A stretch of 64,000 nt of DNA from Effrenium voratum (lineage: Eukaryota > Sar > Dinophyceae > Suessiales > Symbiodiniaceae), in assembly GCA_963377175.1 (NCBI GenBank), contig CAUJNA010001491.1, positions 581,996 to 645,995 on the forward strand, given 5' to 3'. Made by a program: the position numbers and the translations under genes. How positions within the stretch are numbered: position 1 is the first letter of the stretch; every line of letters starts with the position of its first letter. Positions 47,166 to 58,104 of this stretch are shown here, one piece after another. Under the pieces are notes generated by a model. That model did not search any database and was not told the origin of the DNA. It worked only from the letters and a program-made list of their open reading frames with translations.

Positions 47166-47556
47166 AAGCAGGGGTTTATCAATCCGGGGCCAATATTAGA
47201 TACGAATGGACATCGAAGTGTCACCGGTGGCACCACGCCCGTCAGAGTTCTTATGTTGCTGACGGCTGGTAGGGGCTGCAATGCAAGCGCAAGTTGCCCA
47301 GGATTCGCGCAGACCCTGGATGTCGAACACGTCAAGGCCGGCACAGCATGAGCCTGCTCATGCTTTCCACGCAAAGGTTACCAGACAGGACTTGCCTCGC
47401 CAGATGGACGGCAAAGTTCATGGCTTTGCTTGCCTACTGCAATATCGGCCCCACATTGGCGTGCATTTGGAGTTCAATTACACATTTGAGAAGGCACGTT
47501 TCCACCCTGGTAAACGTGGCAGCTCTGTGATAGTGGCATCCTGTCTCCCACTTTGT

Positions 47557-47659
47557 CTCACTCCCTGAGTTCATGGGCTTTAGTCACTTTTTGGGAAGAC
47601 CATTTTGGTGGTACACAAACAGTTCGGACTTCTTTTGGCCAATCGACTGCACAAGTAAG
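47557..47659 (+). repeat. F6 element
   Basis: CTCACTCCCTGAGTTC left, CACTTTTTGGGAAGACCA, TTTTGGCCAATCGACTG, CAAGTAAG right. Confidence 0.7.
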
Positions 47660-47853
47660 TATTCCCATTGACCCAACAAACATTGTCACCTTGTGCCCCA
47701 AGGGGATCCCTTTTTCCACGCTCGCTTGCTCGCTTTCGCTGACAACAGGGGGCCGTTCGGGGCCACCCCTTTTTCTTTTTTTTTCTCTGCAGGATGAGGA
47801 GCGCAGCAAGTACTGGTCACTGGGCTGCATGTCCCATGGTACCCTTCCTGATC

Positions 47854-47956
47854 CTCCATTTGCTTAAGAACATGTCGTTTTCCCCTCTGGGTTTTGAAGG
47901 GAATCATCACTACTGGACGTTTTTTTCTTGCCAGGGGGCGTATCCGCAAATGGAAG
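47854..47956 (+). repeat. F1 element, full length
   Basis: CTCCATTTGCTTAAGAAC left, TCTGGGTTTTGAAGGGAATC core, ATCCGCAAATGGAAG right. Confidence 0.82.
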
Positions 47957-48317
47957 AGGCTGAGCAACTGCGGAGAGAAATTAGGAGCTGGAAGACAAAT
48001 TGCCCTTTACAAGAAGTTTTTGTCAGGTTTTCCGTTTTGAGAGGGAGGGTATGGGCATTGGTTCAGAATCATCTTTGGTCCTTGCCTTGGTTTGTGAAAA
48101 TGGCTCCCTTTGCGGTTTCCCTCACGGGATCCAGCCCTCAATTTGGGACAGCCCGGCCATGTTGAGCCAATGGTTGCACTTTGCTGCAGCTTTGGTTCAA
48201 CCCCTGAGGTAAAGGATGGTTGAGTTCTATCCGTTTTCTATGATTCCCGTTCTTTGTTGTATGGATGTTTTCTGTGGTCCCTCTTTGTTTGGCTACGTCG
48301 TGCTCGTTCGCGCGCGA

Positions 48318-48380
48318 CGTCGTCGTCGTCGTCGTCGCCTTCTTCTTCTTCTTCTGCTGCTGCTGCTGCTGCTGCTGCGA
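48318..48380 (+). repeat. Compound trinucleotide microsatellite (CGT)n(CTT)n(CTG)n
   Basis: Three consecutive triplet runs with single-base changes between units. Confidence 0.95.
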
Positions 48381-48556
48381 CTTTCAATGAGTTCCGTCTC
48401 TGTGGCTGCATTTCTTGAGATGTTTCGCAACGCCTCTGGCGCCTGCCGGGCCCAGGAATCTTGCCAAGTCGCGGGAGAACAGCAGCAGCACTGAGACGAC
48501 CACTTCCCGATGGGTTATGAAGGAGGCGGGAGCGGGAAAAGCGCGGGGGCTAATAG

Positions 48557-48676
48557 ACTCAGTTGCCCAAAGCGAATCGACCTTTTAACCTTTTGGTTTT
48601 CCAGTTTTGGTGCCCATTTTTCGTCATGGCTCCAAAAGATTAACCTTTTATTTCTGGGTCCTTTGGGCAAGTGAGT
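48557..48676 (+). repeat. F7 element, full length
   Basis: ACTCAGTTGCCCAAAGCG and GGGCAAGTGAGT inverted ends; very similar to 37414-37533. Confidence 0.82.
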
Positions 48677-48767
48677 AGAGGCAAGGATATTCCAGCAGCT
48701 TTCACAGAGTCTGCTTGAGGAGACGTGTCAAGGGGGAATATGCAAGGAGCCCCCCACCCTCCCCAAA

Positions 48768-48815
48768 CCAATGACACACACGCAAACACACACATGCACA
48801 CACACCCACGTAAAA
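48768..48815. repeat. CA-rich microsatellite
   Basis: Imperfect ACACAC / ACACGCAAAC repeats. Confidence 0.8.
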
Positions 48816-49320
48816 ACGAAGACGAAGACACATGTCAAGCTAGCACCGCTTTTTGGTTGTTCAAAAGGATCATCCCATGACAATGAAGACCAAGCAACTT
48901 CGGGGTTTTCGCGTTTAGGATATTTGAGCGGGGTTTACGTGTCAGTCGAATGTAATCGTGACAGCGCTGTGGGCGCTGGCCAAGGCGAAAACTAAACTTG
49001 AAGAAGGAACTACAATGTCGGTTCTATGGATTGTCATTTGTTGGTTTCACAGGCGTAAAGGGTTTAAGAGTTTCAATGGTTTCAGGCCGTTTCAGGGTTG
49101 TCCAGTAAAGTGGGCTTCAGGGTGTTGAGTTCGGGTCATTTTCGTGTTCAGTGCCAGTTCAAGCGTCAGCCGGCTTCAGTTGTTACGGGGGTTAAAGCTT
49201 CTCGAATTGAGCACCGCCAGTTTGGGCTTCGGGTGCTAGAATTCGTTGTTTTTTTGGGCTCAGGGCAGCCCTCTTCGCTGGTTATAAATGGAAACCACCG
49301 GGGTCTGTATGTCTGTCTGG

Positions 49321-49404
49321 GGACACCTAGGATCTATTTTGCAACCTCCTTCTTTTAGGGTCTTGGTTTTTCCGGGTTGGTTGCAAAATAGATTCTAGGT
49401 GTCC
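49321..49404. repeat. Foldback element, 26-bp near-perfect arms
   Basis: Left arm 49321-49346 (GGACACCTAGGATC..) and right arm 49379-49404 pair with 25 of 26 matches around a 32-base centre. Confidence 0.9.
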
Positions 49405-49679
49405 ATTTTTCTTTTGGGGGGGTCCTGCGATTCCTAAGAAAAGACTCCATATGTGCTTGTCTTTTTTAAAGACTGCCTTTTTTAGGTGGTAAACAAAAAA
49501 AGGAACCACCACGCATTTTGGGGGGCAGAACCTTCTATTTTCACACATTTCATTTTTGTGTTTCCTCCCCTTTTTGGGCGTTTTTGTTTTTTTAAACGTA
49601 AACCAACCGTTTGGGGCGGAACCTCTCTCGTGTTTTGACCCAAGCCCCCGGTTTTTCCGGTGAGAAGAGCCGAGCTCAG

Positions 49680-49739
49680 GAGCTGGTGGACCAGAAGGCC
49701 TTCCAGGCGCAGGTGAAGTCGCGGCTCGCTCGGAGGAAA
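49680..49739 (+). CDS. Exon-like island, unknown product
   Basis: Acceptor CCGAGCTCAG, frame ELVDQKAFQAQVKSRLARR. A GT donor may cut already after GCGCAG (49712). Basic, helical sequence; family unknown. Confidence 0.38.
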
Positions 49740-49951
49740 ACTTTTGGCGGGGAGCGATGGGGTGAAGCTGTCCCGTTCTTGCCCAGCCCAGCCCAGTGGA
49801 TTCAAAGGGTTCTTACCTCTTTCAAAACACAAAACTTTTCTCAACTTTTTGGGGGTAACATGGGCTATATCTGTAAAAGATGAACTTCCCCAGGGCTTGG
49901 AGTTTTAAGGGGTAAGGGTTTGGTGACAGACAAATCTACAGAATACTTTGG

Positions 49952-50072
49952 GAAGCATTTTGCCAAGGGCTGTTAGGACTTCTTCACTTTTTGATCCAAC
50001 TCATGAAACGGTTTTCCGAATTGAACCACTAAAAGTTAAAATCTTTTAGCAGGGCTTCGCAGATTACGCAAC
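49952..50072 (+). repeat. F5 element
   Basis: GGGAAGCATTTTGCCAAGGG, CTGTTAGGACTTCTTCAC, GAACCACTAAAAGTTAAAA, TTTAGCAGGGCTTCGCAG. Confidence 0.68.
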
Positions 50073-50204
50073 CGAGAGGAAATGGCCCCAAAACACACTA
50101 AAGCTGCTGTTTATTGGTGCCCTTTCTGAGGCTGTGGTTTGGAGGTGTGGAGGTTACCCTGCAAGGGGTTCAAATTGACAAACCGCCAATCCAAGCCACC
50201 AATC

Positions 50205-50333
50205 AGGGTCCCCCAGCGATTGCTGCCCTTTCTCTTTTCTCCCTTTTTTTGGTTGGGAGGGTCTTCTCTACTAAAATAGGCTACAGAAACAAGCTGGTGC
50301 CAACCTATTCTAACCTCTCTACCAGAGGACCTA
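50205..50333. repeat. F2 element
   Basis: AGGGTCCCCCAGCG left, TTGGTTGGGAGGGTC, CTACCAGAGGACCTA right. Confidence 0.75.
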
Positions 50334-50374
50334 GCCAGTGGATTCCGCCCCTTTTTTCGGCTGCTGTTAAACCC

Positions 50375-50405
50375 ATAGGTGCCAGGTGCCAGGTGCCAGG
50401 TGCCG
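50375..50405. repeat. GGTGCCA tandem repeat (four units)
   Basis: Perfect 7-bp units. Confidence 0.9.
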
Positions 50406-50454
50406 GCCTAGACGCATTTAGCACAGCCTCTAACCAGCCCAAGGTGCATGTGCC

Positions 50455-50547
50455 TTTCCTGAGTTCCTGGACTTTGAACTTTTGGGGTAGGTTTTGTTCG
50501 TGGTAAACAAAAGTTTGGACGTTTTATAAAGCCACTCACAAAGTGAG
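50455..50547 (+). repeat. F6 element
   Basis: TTTCCTGAGTTCCTGGACTT, GTGGTAAACAAAAGTTTGGA, ACAAAGTGAG. Confidence 0.6.
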
Positions 50548-51049
50548 GGGCCCTTGATCAACAAGAACGCCCTTAAATTTTCCAGACTGCGCATATCTAT
50601 ATCCTGGGATGACTTTCAAAGAGTTCACGCGCGAAATCGCAATGTCGTTTCCCGAAAGGTTTGAATTGTCCCATCCCCCCCAGAAATAGGGGGTGTCTTT
50701 GTTTGATGGTACCCTTCTTGGGGTTGCTTGAAACAAACACCAAAGGGAAAGCCATGAATTTTGGGGTGGCCCTCCTATTTTGAGACAACATAGATAGCTT
50801 GGGCAAATAGTTGAGCCGGGTCAGAAATTGATGCGTGCCCAGAGTTGGGTCACCTTTAGAAGGCGCTCAGACGAATGAGTGGGGATCTTTGGAGTCGGTG
50901 CCATGTGAGACCACCACTCATGTTGAGATTCAGGGTGTTTTATTCATGTTTAAGACTTTCATGGGGGGGCAAAGGGAATTTCCCCGCAATTGGGGCGTCT
51001 CTTATGTTTTCAGACCTGACACAACCGGGGGGCTTGACCTTTTCCTCAT

Positions 51050-51156
51050 CTTCCATTTGCTTAAGAACAAAGGTTTTTCTTTTTCCCTGTTGGTTTTAAT
51101 GTTGGAATTTATTTCACTACTGGATGTTTTTCCCCAGGGGTCGAATAACCAAATGG
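51050..51156 (+). repeat. F1 element, full length
   Basis: CTTCCATTTGCTTAAGAACA, CCCTGTTGGTTTTAATGTTG, TTCACTACTGGATG, ATAACCAAATGG. Confidence 0.82.
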
Positions 51157-51243
51157 TGTCGCTGATGTTTGTCAGTTCTCGGACCTGACAAAAACGTCTT
51201 TCCTTTTGATTTTTTTTTGGGGGGGGGTGGACCTGAGCCTCAT

Positions 51244-51317
51244 CTTCCATTTGCTTAAGAATAACTGGACATATTTGTTTTCTCATGTTTTCCGGGGCTC
51301 GAAAAAGCGAATGGAAG
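51244..51317 (+). repeat. F1 element, short variant (74 bp)
   Basis: CTTCCATTTGCTTAAGAATA joined to ACTGGACATATTTG and CGAATGGAAG; the middle CCTGTTGGTTTTAAAGGG is deleted. Confidence 0.75.
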
Positions 51318-51362
51318 ACTTAGTGGCTAAGCCTGGTTACCCACAAAAGCCATGGTTATAAG

Positions 51363-51500
51363 TGGGCCGCTGGATGAGGTCCTTGAAGAGCGACCTCACG
51401 GTCTTTGGGACCTTGGGCTTCGTGGGCATGGCATTTGCCAAGCTCCTGATGCCCAGCAGGCGAAATCGGAATCGGCGTGGGAAGCGGCGGAGTTCGGCGA
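51363..51500 (+). CDS. Exon-like island encoding a hydrophobic segment
   Basis: The frame includes WMRSLKSDLTVFGTLGFVGM then AFAKLLMPSRRN, a possible membrane helix followed by a strongly basic tail (RRNRNRRGKRR). It may end at a GC donor (AG|GCGAAA, about 51460). The left border lies at an AG just after the repeat CATGGTTATAAG. Family unknown. Confidence 0.4.
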
Positions 51501-51589
51501 CTCGGTGCGGGAAAGAACACGGAAGCCTTCCGTCAAAGGCAAAGGAAAAGGGATTCCCCCCCAACCAAAAAAAACAAAAGAAAGAAAAC

Positions 51590-51710
51590 ACAACACAACA
51601 AGAACAGAAAAATCGCGGCGTCCGGAATTCCCCCCAACAAAAAAATGAAAGGAAATAACAACAAATCAACAAGAGCAGAAGAATCGCGGCGTCCGGAATT
51701 TGTTTGAGAG
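51590..51710. repeat. Direct duplication of about 40 bases
   Basis: AATCGCGGCGTCCGGAATT preceded by an AACAAGA(A/G)CAGAA block occurs twice (about 51596-51635 and 51668-51702). Confidence 0.8.
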
Positions 51711-51892
51711 AAATCTCGATCCGGGCCAGACGGTCCATTTGGGAGGGACATGAGGGGGGCTCGCCAAGTTTAATCCACATTCCCGGGACAGGCGACGCTC
51801 ACTTCGCATTTGTAAACGGGGCGGATCGATCCAGCTGATCGAGATCACAAGGTTTGACACCCGGACAGTTGGGTGTGCCTCTGTTCAAAACA

Positions 51893-51953
51893 TCCCCCAA
51901 AATGGTGGTTTCCTCTTGGCCTACATGGAAAAACACGAAGAAGGGGGTACCTT
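51893..51953 (+). repeat. Short dispersed repeat (copy of 44280-44345 type)
   Basis: ATCCCCCAAAATGGTGGTTT and GAAGAAGGGGGTACC. Confidence 0.5.
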
Positions 51954-53370
51954 AAAATGAAGGACACACATAGTGGTCCAAAAACAAAGTTCAATCTGGG
52001 CTGCAACTTCAAGGGCTGCCAAGTTCTCCAGCAACCGAGAGACGAAGTGTGTTTGTTGGGCTATATTGACCTCGTTTTTTGCACCTGCTCTCTGGAAAAC
52101 TTGGGATGCACAACTGGCCCCTTGAAGGTGATCACATGTTGAGGGCTTCTGAAAGTGAGTTTCTTGTCGGGAGATTCTCCTGAAATAGCCATCCGACTGG
52201 GCTCAAGGTCAATCCTTGATTCTTACCTGTACGTCAGAAGTCTAGTTTATTAGGGGTTCAGATGGGTTAAGGAGTCGGATGGGGCAACCCTTCATTTTGA
52301 GCAGCCCGGGTAGCTCGGACACAGTTTGAGAATGCTTTAACGGCCCAGATGTGATGCACAGGCCGAATATGAAGAAGGAGATCTAGACTACCACAGAGGA
52401 CGCGCCAGGGTCTGGGTCGGGTATTTTTGCTCAACCACCCCTTGGTCCCCTTGCACAGGGTTTCTGAGCCATTTCCCTTCATGGAACCTCCAAAAGTGGC
52501 AGTTTCAATGGACACCAACTGAAAATTGATCAACTTTTTGTTCGGGGAAATCCAGTGACCCCTGTAGCAGGGAAAGGCAAGAGAAGGGGTTGCGGGGGGG
52601 TTCAACCACCAGCGTCCTTGTCACATGTTCAAAAATGAACCCCGGACTCTGACTCAGCATCTGTTTGCAGTGCGAAAACAGAGAAAGGCATCGGGGATCC
52701 AGGACCACGTTGGTTTGAACTGTGGCTTAAGCATGTTTGACCAAGGGGTTGGCTCAACCCTGCGTCTCCCATGGCTGGAGTCTTCTCCAGCATTACTATG
52801 GACCCGGATTCTGAACACTTGCTTGTGGGTACCACCGATTGGTCTAAAATTGCTAGTTACTAAGTGGGACCAAACAAAAATATGGCTGAGTAATTAAGGC
52901 TGTTGATTGTTTAGTGGGGGCCTCTCTTCAGAGTGGTTGGTGGATATAAAAGCTGTGTGTAGATCATGTCCACCACAGGGTTTCCAATTCAAGTTCATAC
53001 AAGTATCCCTGTGAGACAGGCACCCCCACATGCAATCTAACAAGATGGCATGTATCAGGTTGTCAGGCATGCCAAGGGCACCTAGCCGATCCCTTGGATG
53101 CTTGTCTTGGTGCTGCTCGGTAGGGAATGGTCTTGGGAATGAACCGGTTTGGGACTCACCGGGGACTGTTTCTGGGTGTCATTCTTTCATCTTCCCATTT
53201 CAAACCAGCAAGTTGTTCTCAATGAAAAGCATCCACATAGGGCATGGTTTATTGCGGTCATTCCTTCATTCTCTGCCTATAGAACCAGCCAGCTGTTTTT
53301 AATGAAAGGCATTGGCACTTCCCTCGTTTCCGGAACGGAAGGACGTGCAAAGTCTGTGAGATGGCCAACG
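51954..53370. other. Unassigned
   Basis: No convincing exon or repeat border recognised. A direct partial duplication of AACCAGC(A/C)AG(T/C)TGTT(C/T)T..AATGAAA(A/G)GCAT lies at about 53204 and 53284. Confidence 0.35.
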
Positions 53371-53390
53371 CTCAGCGCTCTGCGAGCGCA

Positions 53391-53490
53391 AAAAAAGATC
53401 TGCGCGGTCTGCGGGTGTCATCGCAGTGGCGAGCTGCATTTCTCGCGCTCGTGGAATTTCGAGCCTGGTGGATGCCACTGTTTCGAAGGG
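53391..53490 (+). CDS. Weak exon-like island with Cys/His cluster
   Basis: Frame KICAVCGCHRSGELHFSRSW, then NFEPGGCHC. The CxxC..H cluster could bind zinc. Splice borders are unclear and another frame is also open, so this is weak. Confidence 0.22.
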
Positions 53491-53693
53491 CCAACTTGCA
53501 TACCCCAAATGGACCCCCACAACTTCCTGGTTATACATGGGTTATACAGGGTACATACCCCAAAATGGGGGGTTGTCGCTTTGTCCTTGGGATCCTGTTG
53601 CATTGAGGGGGCGTGTGGGGGGGGTGGGGGGGGTGAATCCTAGCCAAGCATGACACGCGGGCTCGCATCAGATGTTCCACTTGGGGTTCATCA

Positions 53694-53805
53694 CATGGTT
53701 GTTGTTGGGAAACATTTGCATTTTTGCTTGTTGTGGTTTTGTGGTTGAAATCCCCACTTAAGTGTTAAAATTTAAATGTTTGCTCCCCTTCCAACATCAA
53801 CCAAG
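53694..53805 (+). repeat. F3 element
   Basis: CATGGTTGTTGTTGGGAAAC, TTGTTGTGGTTTTGTGGTTG, TTCCAACATCAACCAAG. Confidence 0.78.
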
Positions 53806-53972
53806 ATTAAGTGACCCATGATTTCAGTTGATTGGGTGCATGGAAGGGCTGGCCATGCGTTCGGATTGAAAGCCACAGAGGCCGCTCGCTTGAGGCCGTG
53901 AGCGGGCCAGTGGTAGACCCCAACGTGCGGGACTCAGCTTGAGGAACGTCCCTCACTTGGCCAAAGGGGGTT

Positions 53973-54182
53973 TCTTGGTGGCTCCCAGCCATCCGGTTCC
54001 TTAACCTAGCTTTTTAGTGTTTACTCACTTCCTGAGTTCATGAACTTTAAACTTTTTGGGAAGACCATTTTAGTGGTAAATAAAAAGTTTGATTTTTTTT
54101 GGGCCATTCACTCAGCCAGTGAGTTTCCATTCAATCCACTAAAAGTTAAGCTTTTAGCTGGGGATCTGAGGGCAGCCCAGGT
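53973..54182 (+). repeat. F4 element split by an F6 insertion
   Basis: Head CTTGGTGGCTCCCAGCCATC to TTTTTAGTGTTTA (about 54022); tail resumes TTTCCATTCAATCCACTAAA to CTGAGGGCAGCCCAG. The uninterrupted form is at 45247-45362. Confidence 0.75.
54023..54124 (+). repeat. F6 element nested in F4
   Basis: CTCACTTCCTGAGTTC left, CTTTTTGGGAAGACCATTTT, GGCCATTCACTCAGCC, CAGTGAG right; the termini CTCACT / AGTGAG are inverted. Confidence 0.75.
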
Positions 54183-54963
54183 TTTGCAGCTGCATTGTAG
54201 CGACCTGGCCATGTCTCGAGACGGATTCCTCGCAAACTTGATGTCAGGGCCCTGCCCAGGGAACACGCCTCAGATGGAGCAACCGAAGCTTTCTTCCGGG
54301 TGAAGATCTCACTTCGATCTGTCCCTTCTTTGAGGCTTTTCAAGAATTCCCTGGAAGCCCTGCGAAACCTTCCCTGAATTGAACATACCTCCCCTCTTCA
54401 AGAACCCTTCGCTCCATTGGCACGTGCGCACCCATCCAAGTGAACCAGATCCGCGAACACGGCCTCGATGTTTGATTCCCGGGTTTTCTTTCATTCGGCT
54501 AAGCCTCCTCCCCATGCAACCTGGAGAGCTTTGGTGGGTTCCATCTTGGGGTGAAGGGACTAGAGCTTCCCAGGCGGACAGCCCAGTCCAGTGCTACCTG
54601 GACTCCCTTCATCGTTTTTTTGTTTTTGTTTCTTCCTCGGCCTCCTGCAAACATGTGACTTCCGCTTCCCTTTTCGGCTTCCCTTTGTGGCTTCTCGGCC
54701 TCCCTTGGCCTCCCCCTCAAGCAGTGGCTGCCGACTTTGGATTTCTAGTTGAAAACTTCTTTCCCCTTCCGCCTGCCGACTTTCAATGTTACCTTGTTGA
54801 CAAGTTTCCCCCTTGCGATGAAAAATGTGCAAAGAAACTGGTTGACCGGGCCCGTTTCTTGGACCTGTCGTGGTCAACTCGTTTTGACGTCCTTTCATCG
54901 TCTAAGCTGAGCTGTCCACTTAACGTTTGCTTTGCTGGGCCCAAACCGCCAACCCCTGGATAC

Positions 54964-56896
54964 GTCCATTTGCTTAGGCATATTACTTTCCCCTGTTGGT
55001 TTTTTAGGGAATCAAAGACTTCTCAGAATATGTGTTTTTCCAGGGGACTCCCTATTACTTTCCCCTGTTGGTTTTTTAGGGAATCAAAGACTTCTCAGAA
55101 TATGTGTTTTTCCAGGGGACTCCCTATTACTTTCCCCTGTTGATTTTTTAGGGAATCAAAGACTTCTCAGAATATGTGTTTTTCCAGGGGACTCCCTATT
55201 ACTTTCCCCTGTTGGTTTTTTAGGGAATCAAAGACTTCTCAGAATATGTGTTTTTCCAGGGGACTCCCTATTACTTTCCCCTGTTGGTTTTTTAGGGAAT
55301 CAAAGACTTCTCAGAATATGTGTTTTTCCAGGGGACTCCCTATTACTTTCCCCTGTTGGTTTTTTAGGGAATCAAAGACTTCTCAGAATATGTGTTTTTC
55401 CAGGGGACTCCCTATTACTTTCCCCTGTTGGTTTTTTAGGGAATCAAAGACTTCTCAGAATATGTGTTTTTCCAGGGGACTCCCTATTACTTTCCCCTGT
55501 TGGTTTTTTAGGGAATCAAAGACTTCTCAGAATATGTGTTTTTCCAGGGGACTCCCTATTACTTTCCCCTGTTGGTTTTTTAGGGAATCAAAGACTTCTC
55601 AGAATATGTGTTTTTCCAGGGGACTCCCTATTACTTTCCCCTGTTGGTTTTTTAGGGAATCAAAGACTTCTCAGAATAAGTTTTTCCAGGGGACTCCCTA
55701 TTACTTTCCCCTGTTGGTTTTTTAGGGAATCAAAGATCTCAGAATATGTGTTTTTCCAGGGGTTTTTCCAGGGGACTCCCTATTACTTTCACCTGTTGGT
55801 TTTTTAGGGAATCAAAGACTTCTCAGAATATGTGTTTTTCCAGGGGACTCCCTATTACTTTCACCTGTTGGTTTTTTAGGGAATCAAAGACTTCTCAGAA
55901 TATGTGTTTTTCCAGGGGACTCCCTATTACTTTCACCTGTTGGTTTTTTAGGGAATCAAAGACTTCTCAGAATATGTGTTTTTCCAGGGGACTCCCTATT
56001 ACTTTCACCTGTTGGTTTTTTAGGGAATCAAAGACTTCTCAGAATATGTGTTTTTCCAGGGGACTCCCTATTACTTTCACCTGTTGGTTTTTTAGGGAAT
56101 CAAAGACTTCTCAGAATATGTGTTTTTCCAGGGGACTCCCTAATACTTTCACCTGTTGGTTTTAAAGGGAATCAAAGACTTCTCAGAATGTGTGTTTTTC
56201 CAGGGGACTCCCTATTACTTTCACCTGTTGGTTTTTTAGGGAATCAAAGACTTCTCAGAATATGTGTTTTTCCAGGGGACTCCCTATTACTTTCACCTGT
56301 TGGTTTTTTCAAAGACACTCTGTTGGTTTTTTAGGGAATCAAAGACTTCTCAGAATATGTGTTTTTCCAGGGGACTCCCTATTACTTTCACCTGTTGGTT
56401 TTAAAGGGAATCAAAGACTTCTCAGAATGTGTGTTTTTCCAGGGGACTCCCTATTACTTTCACCTGTTGGTTTTTTAGGGAATCAAAGACTTCTCAGAAT
56501 ATGTGTTTTTCCAGGGGACTCCCTATTACTTTCACCTGTTGGTTTTAAAGGGAATCAAAGACTTCTCAGAATGTGTGTTTTTCCAGGGGACTCCCTATTA
56601 CTTTCACCTGTTGGTTTTAAAGGGAATCAAAGACTTCTCAGAATGTGTGTTTTTCCAGGGGACTCCCTATTACTTTCACCTGTTGGTTTTAAAGGGAATC
56701 AAAGACTTCTCAGAATGTGTGTTTTTCCAGGGGACTCCCTATTACTTTCACCTGTTGGTTTTAAAGGGAATCAAAGACTTCTCAGAATGTGTGTTTTTCC
56801 AGGGGACTCCCTATTACTTTCACCTGTTGGTTTTAAAGGGAATCAAAGACTTCTCAGAATATGTGTGTGTTTTCCGCGGGACTTAAGCAAATGGAG
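54964..56896 (+). repeat. F1 element expanded into a 72-bp tandem array (about 26 units)
   Basis: Starts with the F1 left end TCCATTTGCTTAGG and ends with the F1 right end ACTTAAGCAAATGGAG. Between them a 72-bp unit (CTATTACTTTCCCCTGTTGG, TTTTTTAGGGAATCAAAGAC, TTCTCAGAATATGTGTTTTT, CCAGGGGACTC) repeats. Variants are grouped in blocks: CCCCTGTTGG units at left, CACCTGTTGG units from about 55790, and TTTTAAAGGG/GAATGTGTG units from about 56150 to the right. Because 72 is divisible by 3, long open frames run through it; they are not genes. Confidence 0.95.
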
Positions 56897-57222
56897 GCAT
56901 GTTGGCACCTGTCTGTATGGCGAAAGGCTCCACCTGCCCGGCGTTCCGAAGAGCGGCTCTTGTTTCACGCAGTCACGCGGTTGGCCTTCGAAGCAGCTTG
57001 GAGCCTTTGGAAGTCGTCAAACCGGTGGAAGGCTTTGGACTGCTAGGGGCCATCTCTTCTTACCTCTTAAAAGCACGAAACTTTTCTCAACTGTTTGGGG
57101 GTGACATGGGCTATATGTCTGTAAAAGATGAGAACTTCCCCAATCCTTGGAGTTTTAAGGGGCCATCTCTTGCAATGACTTCCCGTGGGACGTTCTCCAT
57201 CCCGTCGGTTCAAATGAAGACG

Positions 57223-57315
57223 GTCCACCGGCGCTTTTCCCGATTCGCCGCCTTCCGCTTCGCCGAGGTCTTGGCCGGCCTGGGCCGGTCCAACGAGGAC
57301 GCCTGCGTCTACCAA
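57223..57315 (+). CDS. selD: Selenide, water dikinase, exon A (N-terminal core)
   Basis: The frame VLAGLGRSNEDACVYQ matches the SelD segment written as LLVG..(D/E)DAAVY in many members, which helps form the ATP/substrate pocket. The right border is a GT donor after TACCAA; it joins in phase 0 to exon B. The left border is uncertain: in-frame sequence reaches upstream through HRRFSRFAAFRFAE, and an AG lies at 57266-57267. SelD makes selenophosphate from selenide and ATP for selenocysteine synthesis, in the cytosol. The N-terminal exon with the catalytic Cys/Sec loop was not found in the window. Confidence 0.65.
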
Positions 57316-57368
57316 GTTGGGCCCCGAGATTTGGGTGCCGTGGGGTGTGGAAGAGCGGGCTAGCAGCC

Positions 57369-57495
57369 AGGTCCCCCAGCAATTGGCGCCCTTTCTAAGG
57401 CCCCCCTTTTTTTGGTGGGGAGGGTTCCCTTATTAAAAAGAGACTGCAGAAAAAAAGGGTACCAACTTATTCTAACTGCTCTACTGGAGGACCTG
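57369..57495. repeat. F2 element in a selD intron
   Basis: AGGTCCCCCAGCAATTGG left, GGTACCAACTTATTCTAAC, CTACTGGAGGACCTGG right. Confidence 0.78.
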
Positions 57496-57519
57496 GTAAC
57501 TTTGTGGCTACTTGGTAAC

Positions 57520-57605
57520 GGACTTGGGGTCTCAACTTGTTGGTTGAAACAGGTCGGATTTTTCGAATTGGACCCACAAAAAGTTTTACTTTTGTGCAGT
57601 GGGGG
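57520..57605 (+). repeat. F4-like remnant
   Basis: TTTTTCGAATTGGACCCAC, AAAAAGTTTTACTTTTGTGC, GTGGGGGGA. Confidence 0.4.
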
Positions 57606-57744
57606 GACGACAGTGATCCGGATTTCCACTCAAAGGTCCCCGCAATGCTCAGGAGTGTTGATGTATCTTTCAAAAAGTACCAGGGTCGACTTAGATTCAT
57701 CTGAATCAAGGATTCATGTCTGATCTAGGGGTCCATTTGCCCAC

Positions 57745-57857
57745 TAGGTCCCCCAGTGCCCTTTCTCACCCCTTTTTTTGGCGGAGCGTTCCCCTACTAA
57801 ATAAAGACAACTGCAAAGGTTGTCACCCTTATTCTAACCTCTCTACTGGAGGGCCTG
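57745..57857. repeat. F2 element in a selD intron
   Basis: TAGGTCCCCCAGTGCCC left, CTCTACTGGAGGGCCT right. Confidence 0.78.
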
Positions 57858-57997
57858 GCCCAGTTAGAAGGTTTGTACCCCCATTCGTCGCCCAACACAG
57901 GCGGCCCAGAAGCCCTAAGAAGGTGTGGCCCCTCGGTTGACAAAGTTGGAGCGCAACGTTGGCACGTCCCGCATGCTCTGATTGTTCCGTGACCCTG

Positions 57998-58104
57998 ATA
58001 TGGCTGTGGGTCGAAAATAGGTACCTAAAATGGAACGCTGGTAAATGGAACCAAAGACTAGAACTGCGGTCCCCTGGTGGCTTAATTTTGACCCACACCC
58101 ATAT
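57998..58104. repeat. F8 element in a selD intron
   Basis: ATATGGCTGTGGGTCGAAAA left, ATTTTGACCCACACCCATAT right (inverted), TAAATGGAACC inside. Confidence 0.82.

Noticed and set aside
54379..54960. 254-aa ORF leading into the 72-bp array
   Set aside because: No family, weak start context, and it owes its length to the array.
54932..57104. Long repetitive proteins across the 72-bp array
   Set aside because: All frames are open because the unit is a multiple of 3. The sequence is an expanded repeat without start context or codon bias.
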